From an uncultured Anaerolineae bacterium (GTDB lineage: Bacteria > Chloroflexota > Anaerolineae > Promineifilales > Promineifilaceae), in NCBI GenBank assembly GCA_905479495.1, contig CAJQMR010000004.1, positions 113,420 to 177,419 on the forward strand: a stretch of 64,000 nt of DNA. The letters run 5' to 3'. The stretch's first letter is position 1. The number at the start of each line of letters is the position of its first letter. Positions 32,544 to 40,795 of this stretch are shown here, one piece after another. The position numbers were made by a program, and so were the translations under genes. The notes under the pieces were generated by a model. That model had not been told where the DNA came from, made no database searches, and worked only from the letters and a program-made list of their open reading frames with translations.

Positions 32544-33578
32544 ATGTATCAGTTTTTTACAAGCAAGCGATTAAATTGGCCGCTCATAACGGGAGTTCTA
32601 GCCGGCACACTTGTTTTTGTTTTTACCGTGCAGTTGGTTTTGGCTCAGGATGATGAACAGCCTGACGCTCCGGTAATGCCAACAAAGGATTGCCAGGAGT
32701 GCCATCTTGATGTGGCAAATCATTGGGAAGATAGTGCTCATGCTCATGCTTTTGATGATGAGGTGTTCCAGGCTCAGTGGCTTCGTTTAGGGGAACCGTC
32801 GGAATGTTTGGCCTGCCATACAACCAATTTCCAGCCCGCCACCGGTGAATTTACGGAAGAAGGGGTGGCCTGTGAAGCATGTCATGGCGAGACAACAAAT
32901 GAACATCCCCCTGCCCCGGTGCCCATTCTGGCCGATACGGAATATTGCGGCTCTTGCCACACCACAACGCTAGGCGAATGGCACCAAACAGGCCATGCTT
33001 CTGAAGATATTGGCTGCATGGATTGTCATGATCCGCACAGCCAGCAACCTTTGTTTGCCGAGCCAGATGATATGTGCATTAACTGCCATGAAGATAGCAT
33101 GGAAGCTTATCTGGAAGATTTGCACATTCAAGAAGGCATTGGCTGTGTCGATTGCCATGCCTTGGTTATTCCGCCAGAAGAAATGCCTGAAGATGGCATT
33201 GTACCGACAGGCCATGCATTCACTATCACGCCAGCCACCTGTGTGGCCTGCCACACAGACGCGCTGCACGCAGGTTTCTCGTTGCCAGGATATGAGCACG
33301 GGGCCGCAGTCGCAAACGTGGACGGTGAATCAGAGGGATTTGTAGCCAATGCTGATGAGGATTCATCTGAAGAAGCTTCTGGGGAAACTGTAGAACTTAC
33401 GCCAGAACAAAAATTGCAAACCTTGGAAGCCGCGCTGGCCAATCGAAACGTCACGCTGCTATTTCAAGGAGGCGTGCTCGGGCTGGTTCTGGGTGGCTCA
33501 ACGGCCTGGTTTGTAGCAAATAACGTGCGGCAGCGGCGCGAATATGAAGACGAGGAAGATGATGAGCAAGCGGGATAA
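32544..33578 (+). CDS. Membrane-anchored octahaem cytochrome c
   Basis: 344 residues from ATG 32544 (GAGGCG 3-8 nt upstream); an upstream in-frame ATG is less likely. An N-terminal signal or anchor helix (LITGVLAGTLVFVFTVQLVL) is followed by eight CxxCH sites (CQECH, CLACH, CEACH, CGSCH, CMDCH, CINCH, CVDCH, CVACH). A C-terminal membrane helix (GGVLGLVLGGSTAWFVANNV) and an acidic cytoplasmic tail complete it. In order with an iron-sulfur protein and NrfD, it resembles the cytochrome subunit of Hmc/Tmc/Cbc-type complexes that take electrons from the quinol pool or return them. The stop overlaps the next gene by 17 nt. Confidence 0.9.
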   Translation: MYQFFTSKRLNWPLITGVLAGTLVFVFTVQLVLAQDDEQPDAPVMPTKDCQECHLDVANHWEDSAHAHAFDDEVFQAQWLRLGEPSECLACHTTNFQPATGEFTEEGVACEACHGETTNEHPPAPVPILADTEYCGSCHTTTLGEWHQTGHASEDIGCMDCHDPHSQQPLFAEPDDMCINCHEDSMEAYLEDLHIQEGIGCVDCHALVIPPEEMPEDGIVPTGHAFTITPATCVACHTDALHAGFSLPGYEHGAAVANVDGESEGFVANADEDSSEEASGETVELTPEQKLQTLEAALANRNVTLLFQGGVLGLVLGGSTAWFVANNVRQRREYEDEEDDEQAG

Positions 33579-34380
33579 TAAAAAACCGCCGTTGCTAAGT
33601 CGGCGGGATGCATTGAAAATTATTGGGGCGACGGGAGCAACGGCCGTTGTCGCCCAGGCAGTTACGGCGGGTCCACTTTCCTCTGGGGCCATTGAAGGTT
33701 TACAGCGGGAAACGCACCATGCCAGCTCTGATCATGAGTGGCACATGGTGATCGATCTGGAACAGTGTATTGGCTGCCACTACTGCATCTGGGCTTGCCA
33801 GGCCACAAACGATGTGCCTGAAGATAACATGCGTTGGAACGTTGGCTTCCCAGAACGGACAGAAGGCGGTACCGACTTCTTCATGACGCGGCCCTGCCTG
33901 CACTGCCAGGAAGCACCCTGCACCAAGGTGTGCCCGGTCGGTGCAACCTGGGTACGAGAAGATGGCATTGTGGCGATGGATTATGATCGCTGCATCGGCT
34001 GTCGCTACTGCGAGGTGGCTTGCCCATATGATGTACGCCGCTTTAATTGGGGGTCGATGGAAACAGAAAATCCATACGAGCCTACCTGGGGCGTCGCTGA
34101 GGTTGAGCGACGGGAGCGGGGCGTGGCAGAAAAATGCACGTTCTGCGTCCATCGTATTGACAGAGGCATGGCGGAAGGACTTACACCGGGGGTAGACCCG
34201 CAGGCAACGCCGGCTTGCGTAAACATCTGCCCAGTAAACGCGCGGATTTTTGGCGACATCAAAGACCCAGAAAGTCCGGTTTCCAAATATTTGGATGAAC
34301 ATGAAACGTTCCGGCTGCGGGAAGATTTTGGCACTGAGCCAAAGGTGCATTACGTGCGGCCAGAACGGGAGGAGGTGTGA
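33562..34380 (+). CDS. Tat-exported four-cluster ferredoxin subunit (NrfC/PsrB-like)
   Basis: 272 residues from ATG 33562 (GAGGAA 6 nt upstream), overlapping the cytochrome gene. The N-terminus carries a twin-arginine signal (SRRDALKIIGATGATAVVAQ). Four [4Fe-4S] cysteine sets are visible: CIGCHYCIWAC, CLHCQEAPCTKVC, CIGCRYCEVAC, and CTFC with CVNIC. This is the PsrB/NrfC/DmsB pattern. It would pass electrons between NrfD and the cytochrome on the outer face of the membrane. There is no catalytic molybdopterin subunit in the window. Confidence 0.93.
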   Translation: MSKRDNKKPPLLSRRDALKIIGATGATAVVAQAVTAGPLSSGAIEGLQRETHHASSDHEWHMVIDLEQCIGCHYCIWACQATNDVPEDNMRWNVGFPERTEGGTDFFMTRPCLHCQEAPCTKVCPVGATWVREDGIVAMDYDRCIGCRYCEVACPYDVRRFNWGSMETENPYEPTWGVAEVERRERGVAEKCTFCVHRIDRGMAEGLTPGVDPQATPACVNICPVNARIFGDIKDPESPVSKYLDEHETFRLREDFGTEPKVHYVRPEREEV

Positions 34381-34381
34381 G

Positions 34382-35620
34382 ATGGCTGTGAGCAACGTGC
34401 CAGAGAAGAAGCGTGGGATACGGCCGTTTCACGTCTGGGTAGCATCATTGGCAATCATGCTGATGATTGGCGGCTGGGGCATTTACCAGACGCTGTGGAA
34501 TGGTTTGCAAGTCACAAACCTAACCGACCAGGTACCGTGGGGCCTGTGGATTACCCATGATTTATCAGCAATTGCCTTGGGGGCGGGAGCGTTTACGTTT
34601 TCGGCCGTGGTGTATCTTTTTCGCATTAAACGGTTTGAGCCGGTGGCCCGAATGGCGGTGTTTGTCGGCTTTTTAGGCTACACTTCCGCCATGCTCGCCT
34701 TAGCAATGGATATTGGTCGCCCAGACCGCTTTTGGCATCCACTGGTGTATTGGAATGTGCATTCGGTGCTGTGGGAAATTACGCTGTGCGTCATTTTGTA
34801 TTCCACCGTGCTGGTGATTGAACTGCTGCCCATTTTGTTTGACAGCCGCCTGTTTGACAATCGGCCCAAATGGCGCGCTTTTGGCCACAAGCTGCATAAG
34901 CTGACGCCCGTCATGGCGGTACTGGGCCTGGCATTATCGATGCTGCACCAGTCTTCTTTGGGCGCGACATATGGCGTTCTTTCTGGGCGGGCCATCTGGT
35001 TTAAGCCGTCCATGCCGGTGATGTTCATTTTATCGGCCGTGGCGGGTGGCATTTCGGCTACACTGCTAGTTACAATGATTACAAGCAAGCTCACCCACCG
35101 GGAACTGATCGACAAATATTTGCGACGGGATATTGCCCGACTGGCGGCGTTTACCCTGCTGGCATACATGTATTTGAAGCTGTGGGACTGGCTGGCAACA
35201 TCTTATTATAGCCAGGCCCCAGGTACGGTCGATGCATTGACTCGCTTGCAGGCAACCACACCATACACGCAATCTTTCTGGTGGATTGAAGTTTTTCTTT
35301 GTGGCCTCGTGCCAGCTATAATTTTGTTAAACCGGCAGATGCGGCGGCAGGAGTGGCCGCTGATGGGTGCGCTATTCCTGGTGGTTTTTGGTGTAATCAT
35401 TAATCGGTGGAATGTAACATTGTCTGGATTGGTCGTGCCGCCACAATGGTCGCCGGGCGTCTTGGGCCACACCATTGCCGTGGCATACACGCCATCGTGG
35501 GTGGAGATTGCAGTTTCTGTTGGGGTATTGGGATATGCGTTGCTAGCGTTTACATTAGGGGCAAGATATTTACCGCTGTTTAGTGATACGCTTGTTTCTC
35601 ATACTGCCCCAACTGATTAG
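34382..35620 (+). CDS. NrfD/PsrC-family quinone-interacting membrane subunit
   Basis: 412 residues from ATG 34382, with GGAGG 7 nt upstream and one base after the ferredoxin stop. About ten hydrophobic helices are visible (VWVASLAIMLMIGGWGIYQT at the start, VLGYALLAFTLGARYLPLF at the end). The typical NrfD stretch WGLWITHDLSAIALGAGAF is in the N-terminal third. NrfD proteins oxidise or reduce menaquinone or quinone and anchor the iron-sulfur protein. It completes a three-subunit module with the two genes upstream. Confidence 0.93.
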   Translation: MAVSNVPEKKRGIRPFHVWVASLAIMLMIGGWGIYQTLWNGLQVTNLTDQVPWGLWITHDLSAIALGAGAFTFSAVVYLFRIKRFEPVARMAVFVGFLGYTSAMLALAMDIGRPDRFWHPLVYWNVHSVLWEITLCVILYSTVLVIELLPILFDSRLFDNRPKWRAFGHKLHKLTPVMAVLGLALSMLHQSSLGATYGVLSGRAIWFKPSMPVMFILSAVAGGISATLLVTMITSKLTHRELIDKYLRRDIARLAAFTLLAYMYLKLWDWLATSYYSQAPGTVDALTRLQATTPYTQSFWWIEVFLCGLVPAIILLNRQMRRQEWPLMGALFLVVFGVIINRWNVTLSGLVVPPQWSPGVLGHTIAVAYTPSWVEIAVSVGVLGYALLAFTLGARYLPLFSDTLVSHTAPTD

Positions 35621-35653
35621 TGCACATGTAAGTGTGCACAAAGGAAGTGTGAA

Positions 35654-36253
35654 ATGAAACATTTAAATTCTGCCCGGTTCCTGCTTTTTGGCTTAATTTT
35701 TTTGCTGCTAGGAACGGCCGTTAGCTGTGCCACTGTCGAAGAGTCGGTTAACGAGGCCACAGATGACGTAGCCGTAGCCGATGTGCCGGAAGAAGTGATC
35801 GTGGTGCAAAAAGCGGCGCTAGAACATCTGCGTACCATCGCTCAAATAATGGTTCCACCAGAAAGCACCCCATGGCAAAGTACCACCAACGATGATTTTG
35901 CGGAAACAGGCACCAGCGTTTACCTGTTTTCTGCTGAAGATGATAAGCTAAGCGTTTCTTATCCTTCTCCAGCCACTGATGAGACATTATTTTATGTGGC
36001 ATTGCGCAATGCATCACTGGATTTTTGCTGGCAGGCGTTTATTGATGCCAAAGGCGAGATTCAATCATCCGGGTATGATTTGGTAGAGCCAGGGCTGGCA
36101 AATCCGTCGGCGCTGTATTGCGAAGATCAGGGTTATTCGTTTGAAATTCGCACGCGGGAAGATGGTAAACAATGTGGTGCCTGTGTTTTCTCCGAGGAGG
36201 ATATGTGCAACGCCTGGGATTATTTCTATGGCTACTGTGGACCAGCAGAATAA
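35654..36253 (+). CDS. Lipoprotein with C-terminal DUF333-like Cys-rich domain
   Basis: 199 residues with a lipoprotein signal (LLFGLIFLLLGTAVSC) and SD AAGGAAG upstream of ATG 35654. The C-terminal 55 residues (LANPSALYCEDQGYSFEIRT, then GKQCGACVFSEEDMCNAWDY and FYGYC) match the DUF333 pattern, with five Cys that may form disulfides. The middle resembles no family I know. It is last in the octahaem/ferredoxin/NrfD operon, 33 nt after NrfD, and precedes a terminator. A role in assembly or stability of the surface complex is possible. Confidence 0.75.
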   Translation: MKHLNSARFLLFGLIFLLLGTAVSCATVEESVNEATDDVAVADVPEEVIVVQKAALEHLRTIAQIMVPPESTPWQSTTNDDFAETGTSVYLFSAEDDKLSVSYPSPATDETLFYVALRNASLDFCWQAFIDAKGEIQSSGYDLVEPGLANPSALYCEDQGYSFEIRTREDGKQCGACVFSEEDMCNAWDYFYGYCGPAE

Positions 36254-36285
36254 GTGGATTTTCGCGCAACAAAACGTGCTTAGTG

Positions 36286-36323
36286 GCCGTCCGCAAATAA
36301 GTTATTGGAATTGTGCGGACGGC
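36286..36323. repeat. Hairpin with 10-bp arms after the redox operon
   Basis: GCCGTCCGCA at 36286-36295 and TGCGGACGGC at 36314-36323 pair perfectly around an 18-nt loop. A second stem AGCGGCC/GGCCGCT follows at 36332-36359. Function unknown; these may protect the mRNA 3' end. Confidence 0.5.
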
Positions 36324-36396
36324 TTGGAGTAAGCGGCCTTACAGTTATAGTTGGCCGCTCACTTAGAAAGCACGGCGACAACATGACGTAAATTTA

Positions 36397-36428
36397 AAGC
36401 CCTGACAATATTGATGTCAGGGCTTTTT
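36397..36428 (+). terminator. Rho-independent terminator of the octahaem-NrfD operon
   Basis: AAGCCCTGACA, loop ATATTGA, TGTCAGGGCTT followed by TTT. An 11-bp perfect stem with T-run, the strongest terminator in the window. Confidence 0.9.
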
Positions 36429-36491
36429 GCACGGACATAGCGAAACGGCCGTATCTGAACTTCAAATCACTTTCTCGCGAATAGTCACATC

Positions 36492-37481
36492 TCAGGCACC
36501 AATGCCACGAATATAGAGCAAGTATAAGCCCAGCAGGTAAACTATAATCGTGGCGATGGTATCTACTTCAATGAAGAGGAATTTGCGCTCGACGCGGGCC
36601 AGGTTGCCCACCAGCGCCATATTGGTTAGCAGCAGCCCCAGCAACCCCACCAACACAAAATTGTCGTCGATGGCTCCCAGGAAACGGCCGTCCACATAAA
36701 AGAAATCAGCAATGCCCAGTGCCAGCATGTTAAAGACGCTGGAGCCAAACAGATTACCCACAGCCATATCGTAGGCGTTCATACGCATAGCAGCCAGCGC
36801 CGCCAGCAGTTCTGGGAGGGAGGTGACGAGACTGAGCAGCGCCGTGCCCACAAACCCGGTGCCCAGGCCAGTAATAACGGCAATTTCGGTGCTGGCATTT
36901 ACCAAAATGGGCACAACGAGCATGAGGATAACGGCCGTAACTACAAAACCAATCACCCCAGCCCGCAGCGAAGGGAAATCGGAAGCAGGTTCCGGTGCGA
37001 GTGAATCTGCACCCGGCCCTTTATTTTCTCGCTGAATCAGCCAAATTCCGCCAAAATAAAGCATGATAATGATCAAGCTATCCAGCCCCACCCAGCCAAT
37101 TTTTATATCTACTTCATCCAAAATGGAGATGATGGCTATCAACATTAAAATTGTGGTTAGAGCAGCCGTGAGCGCGTGGTTCACAGCAATGCGGCGCAGC
37201 AGCGGCACCTGATAGTTAATGAGATCAACCAGGGCCAGCAGCATCATGTTCACCATGTTGCTGCCAAAAAAGTTACCGGCTGCCAGGTTAGGATAACCCG
37301 CCTGAAAGGCGCTCACAGAAGCAATTAGCTCTGGCAAGGAGGTGGCACCAGCGAGAAAAATGGTGCCAACAAACAACCCGCCAAGCTTGGTGCGCACGGC
37401 AATGATGTCGCCATATTCGGCTAATTTAATGGCCGCGTAAACCACAACGGCCGAACTGAACAAAAATTGTAACCAGACCAT
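36492..37481 (-). CDS. Ca2+/Na+ exchanger-type cation antiporter (CaCA family)
   Basis: 329 residues, two homologous halves of about five helices each. The alpha-repeat signatures are LAGATSLPELIASVSA near residue 45 and LLSLVTSLPELLAALAA near residue 218. Their Glu residues coordinate the cation. The pattern GNFFGSNMVN / GNLFGSSVFN follows each repeat. Length and layout match the YrbG-like bacterial exchangers. The connecting loop contains a short acidic/polar stretch (about residues 150-170). It is likely a Ca2+ extruder; ion specificity is not proven. Confidence 0.9.
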   Translation of the reverse strand: MVWLQFLFSSAVVVYAAIKLAEYGDIIAVRTKLGGLFVGTIFLAGATSLPELIASVSAFQAGYPNLAAGNFFGSNMVNMMLLALVDLINYQVPLLRRIAVNHALTAALTTILMLIAIISILDEVDIKIGWVGLDSLIIIMLYFGGIWLIQRENKGPGADSLAPEPASDFPSLRAGVIGFVVTAVILMLVVPILVNASTEIAVITGLGTGFVGTALLSLVTSLPELLAALAAMRMNAYDMAVGNLFGSSVFNMLALGIADFFYVDGRFLGAIDDNFVLVGLLGLLLTNMALVGNLARVERKFLFIEVDTIATIIVYLLGLYLLYIRGIGA

Positions 37482-37537
37482 AAGTTTAAGTGTGCATGTA
37501 TGCAGGTTGCAAATGACAAGTAAGCATTTTCACTCTG

Positions 37538-37882
37538 TCATCGCTGCAAAGTTACTCCCCAAGTTTTAGCCACGGGCAACGCAAAAATGATGCCTTTGTC
37601 CGGCTCCATTAAATCCCCCAAGACGGCTTCTGTGGCGGCAACGGCCGCTTCTGCCAGTTCCAGACTATTAATCACAGTAAACAATGTATTGTGTCCCACG
37701 CGACCGCTGCCAAAAATCTGGCTGAAGCCAGCAAAGGCCATATCGGCACTGTGCCGCCGCAAAAGGCGGTTTATCCCGGTACTTTCGATAATGGTTACGC
37801 CGCCCACACCCGCCTTGTCCCAGGCAGTGAGCACGTCGTTCAAATGCGCTGTGTCGTCTAAAACCATAATGAGCATATACAT
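37538..37882 (-). CDS. PII-like signalling-fold protein
   Basis: 114 residues with AGGAG 7 nt before ATG 37882. The N-terminal strand-helix pattern (MYMLIMVLDDTAHLNDVLTA, GVGGVTIIESTGI) and the size suggest the PII/DUF190-like trimeric ferredoxin fold. The canonical GlnB T-loop Tyr and nucleotide motifs are not evident, so it is PII-like rather than GlnB. It sits 56 nt upstream of the cation exchanger on the same strand. PII-like proteins often accompany membrane transporters and bind nucleotides; that it regulates this exchanger is an inference. Confidence 0.7.
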   Translation of the reverse strand: MYMLIMVLDDTAHLNDVLTAWDKAGVGGVTIIESTGINRLLRRHSADMAFAGFSQIFGSGRVGHNTLFTVINSLELAEAAVAATEAVLGDLMEPDKGIIFALPVAKTWGVTLQR

Positions 37883-37900
37883 AAGCTATCTCCTGGTTTT

Positions 37901-37995
37901 AGACCTGACAGGTTTTCAAAATACCTTTTCAACCAAGCTACTTTGCACAACATTGTTCCTTTCCAGCCAAGTAGCTTTGTAAACCTGTCAGGTCT
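37901..37995. repeat. Inverted repeat AGACCTGACAGGTTT family, copy 1
   Basis: AGACCTGACAGGTTT (37901-37915) and AAACCTGTCAGGTCT (37981-37995) are 15-bp perfect arms. A nested stem AAGCTACTT/AAGTAGCTT lies at 37935-37943 and 37969-37977. A second member is at 42239-42334. Confidence 0.8.
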
Positions 37996-38002
37996 TTTTC
38001 CG

Positions 38003-38881
38003 TTAACTATCCTTCTTTGCCTGCCGATACGCCCAATACGCCTGTTGGGTTTCAATGAGCCATTGCATTAGCTTCTCTTCGTCGTGGGCTGCGATAAGAG
38101 CGGCCACGTCGGCCAACTGAGTTTGGTATTGGGCAATTTGCTGGAGAACGGCCGTTTTGTTTGTCAGCAAAATGTCCAGCATCATTTGAGGATCAGTGCC
38201 GGAAACGCGGGACGTATCGCGAAAGCCAGATGAACTGACAGGCCAAAGCCGCTCATCCCCCAGCTGCGCCGCATTACGCATAAGCGCCGCCGCCACCATA
38301 TAAGGTAAATGGCTCACCACTGCCACCATATTGTCGTGCAAAGCGGGCGGTAAAACAAGCGGATTAGCCCCCACATCCATCACAATTTGCTGGGCAACGG
38401 CTTCCAAAGCAGGCGTGGTGCGCTGCGTGGGGCATAAAATAAAGGTTTGCTGGCGGAAGAGGTCAGGCGTGGCCCCACCAAAACCAGCCACTTCCTTGCC
38501 GCACATCGGATGACCGCCAATGGCTTGGAAAGTGTCTGGTAAATTGTCCATTGCCTGGCAAATATCGGTCTTGCTGCTGCCCAGGTCCAGCACCATGCAG
38601 CCATCGGGGCGCAGCTGCGGCAGTTGGTTCAGCACATTGACGATGGTACGGACAGGCGTGGCCAGCACCACCAAATCCGCCTTTTCCACACCCAACGCCA
38701 GATCATCGCTGACAAAATCAACAATGCGCCCGGCGGCGGCGCGGGTTTTAGGATTGGTATCGACGATGGTGAGGTGAAACGGCCGTTGCGGAATGGCCAT
38801 CCGCCGCGCCAGGCGTAAAGCCAGCGCCAGCGAACCACCCATCAACCCCAAACCAACAACACAAATTCGCTCCACGTGCAT
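38003..38881 (-). CDS. tyrA: Prephenate/arogenate dehydrogenase
   Basis: 292 residues. The NAD(P)-binding Rossmann motif VVGLGLMGGSLALAL begins near residue 8. The TyrA core motifs follow: DLVVLATPVRTIV, VLDLGSSKTDICQAM and GGHPMCGKEVAGF (the HPMxGxE block), all typical. The C-terminal dimerisation domain is helical. There is no ACT or chorismate-mutase domain, so it is a monofunctional enzyme of tyrosine synthesis. No other aromatic-pathway genes are nearby. Confidence 0.93.
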   Translation of the reverse strand: MHVERICVVGLGLMGGSLALALRLARRMAIPQRPFHLTIVDTNPKTRAAAGRIVDFVSDDLALGVEKADLVVLATPVRTIVNVLNQLPQLRPDGCMVLDLGSSKTDICQAMDNLPDTFQAIGGHPMCGKEVAGFGGATPDLFRQQTFILCPTQRTTPALEAVAQQIVMDVGANPLVLPPALHDNMVAVVSHLPYMVAAALMRNAAQLGDERLWPVSSSGFRDTSRVSGTDPQMMLDILLTNKTAVLQQIAQYQTQLADVAALIAAHDEEKLMQWLIETQQAYWAYRQAKKDS

Positions 38882-38930
38882 GGTTGAGGATTATACCGGG
38901 ATTTCTTAAGGCCGTCCCTACATCCTAAGC

Positions 38931-39035
38931 GGAACGCAGAGTTGCGCAGAGAAGCCGCAGAAATACACAGAGAAGGAGAAGTATTCTCTCAAATCTCTGT
39001 GTATCTCCGTTTACCTCTGTGCAACTCTGCGTTCC
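38931..39035. repeat. Inverted repeat of the ACGCAGAG family, copy C (105 bp)
   Basis: Outer arms GGAACGCAGAGTTGCGCAGA and its near-complement ending AACTCTGCGTTCC, inner arms ATACACAGAGA and TCTCTGTGTAT. It lies between tyrA and the CocE-like hydrolase gene. Confidence 0.8.
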
Positions 39036-39046
39036 AAAGCTTTTCT

Positions 39047-40756
39047 TTAAGTCAATGGCAGCAACAAAGCAGATGGATGCTCTGGATCATGGTAGATGGT
39101 TTGCTCGGCGGCTTGCATGGTGGTGCCGTGCATGAGCAATTCGCCCGTGCCCAGGTTGCGGCTGATGCGGGGATGTGCGCCGCTGGAGACTTGCAAACGC
39201 AGCCGGTGGCCTGGTTGGAACTGGTAGGCCGTGGCAGTCATATCTACCTCGACCAGCAAGCTGCCGTCTGGCTGAGGCTCGCCCCGCCCCGGCTGCACGC
39301 GGAACAGGCCATCACACACATTGAGGGAACGGCCGTCTGGCTGCACATCGCATAAACGGCCGTAAAAATCCGTAAATTCCAGGCTGGAGCGGACGTACAA
39401 TTGCAGCCGAATATGGCCGATGATGGTGAGTGGTGCAGTGAGCGGGTCCGTCGTATAGGTTAGCACATCGGGGCGGGCTTCCAGCGGACGGTTATCGACC
39501 GGGCCTGCTTCGATGGAGAGCAATGCCCCACCCAAATTGGGCGTAGGATCGGCCGGATCGTAGACGTAATGATCGGGCGGCGAGCCAGCTGTGGGCTGAC
39601 TGGAGGCCAGCTGCCCCATCGTTTGCAAGTAAAACGGGGTTTGCTCGGTAGCGGGTGGCCAGCTTTCATAGCCTAACCATTTGTCTGCACCTTGCAGGTA
39701 AATGTGAACGGGATACGGCCGTATCGCTTCACCCTCCCCTTTTAGCTTGGCATTGAACCAATCCAACCCCTCTCGCACAGCGGCAAGCATGCCTTGCTGC
39801 GACATGTGCGTCCACGGCCCGATGGTGAGATACGGATTGCGACCCGCTTCGTACAGTGCCGCATAATCGGCTAGCTGGCCCTGTAAGAAAATATCGTACC
39901 AGCCCGCCACTAAATGAATGGGGATCGAAATTTCGGGCACTTTGGGACGCACATCAACCGCTTGCCAATAAGGCGAATCGGGGCCATCTTGAGCGGCCCA
40001 AGTCTGGTAAAAGGATTGGGGATGGCCCAGGACGGCTTCATCAGCCGTAGCCAACGGCAGGTGGTTCCAACCGGGTTCCAACCGCTTGTTTTGCTCTGGC
40101 GCGTAGAAGGAAAGCGCCATCCTCTCCCAGGCAGATAACGACGAATCTGTCATGGCATCCAGGAGCAACAGCCAACGCAAGGTGCGGTCCAGCCACATAA
40201 ATCCCTGATCATTTGGTCCACCCAGATTTGCTTGGGTAACGGCAGGCAGCAAGGCGTGCAGGTGCGGTGTTCCGGTCGAGGCAGCGGCCCACTGCACGTA
40301 GCCTACGTAACTCTGACCCCACATGCCCATACGGCCGTTGCTCCAAGGCTGTTCGGCAATCCAGGCCAGCGTCGCTTCCCCATCACTGGCTTCATTGACA
40401 TAGGGTTCAAATTCGCCTTCGGAATCAAAACGGCCGCGGGTATCTTGAGCCACCACGTTAAAGCCTCGTTCGGCAAAAAGGGTGGCAAAAAGTTGATTGA
40501 TGCTTTGACGGCCGTACGGCGTACGGGTAAGTATGGTGGGCGCACTGTCTAGGCCAACGGGCCGGTACAAATCGGCCGCTAACTTCACGCCATCAGGCAA
40601 GGTAATGCGAATGCCAGGCTGTTTTTCGACCTGGTACTGCGGTGGCGGCAGCTTGAGCAGCCGGGCAATGAGCTGGCGGCGCTTAAGAAAAGCCAACCCA
40701 CCGCCTACACCAGCCAATGCAAATAAGATTTGCCACCATTTCAATTGACTTTTCAT
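39047..40756 (-). CDS. CocE/NonD-family (X-Pro dipeptidyl peptidase-like) hydrolase
   Basis: 569 residues from ATG 40756 (AGGG upstream); an extra 12 codons are open before it. A short N-terminal hydrophobic segment (WWQILFALAGVGGGLAFL) may be an anchor. The alpha/beta-hydrolase domain starts at GIRITLPDGVKLAADLYRP. The nucleophile elbow is GMWGQSYVGY with Ser near residue 145. The C-terminal jelly-roll (TIIGHIRLQLYVRSSLEFTD, GHRLRLQVSSGAHPR) is the PepX_C-like domain of this family. Members cleave esters or peptides; the substrate is unknown. Confidence 0.9.
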   Translation of the reverse strand: MKSQLKWWQILFALAGVGGGLAFLKRRQLIARLLKLPPPQYQVEKQPGIRITLPDGVKLAADLYRPVGLDSAPTILTRTPYGRQSINQLFATLFAERGFNVVAQDTRGRFDSEGEFEPYVNEASDGEATLAWIAEQPWSNGRMGMWGQSYVGYVQWAAASTGTPHLHALLPAVTQANLGGPNDQGFMWLDRTLRWLLLLDAMTDSSLSAWERMALSFYAPEQNKRLEPGWNHLPLATADEAVLGHPQSFYQTWAAQDGPDSPYWQAVDVRPKVPEISIPIHLVAGWYDIFLQGQLADYAALYEAGRNPYLTIGPWTHMSQQGMLAAVREGLDWFNAKLKGEGEAIRPYPVHIYLQGADKWLGYESWPPATEQTPFYLQTMGQLASSQPTAGSPPDHYVYDPADPTPNLGGALLSIEAGPVDNRPLEARPDVLTYTTDPLTAPLTIIGHIRLQLYVRSSLEFTDFYGRLCDVQPDGRSLNVCDGLFRVQPGRGEPQPDGSLLVEVDMTATAYQFQPGHRLRLQVSSGAHPRISRNLGTGELLMHGTTMQAAEQTIYHDPEHPSALLLPLT

Positions 40757-40795
40757 CTTTTTCCCTACCTTTGTATGCGACGCCTGAAACAAGAT

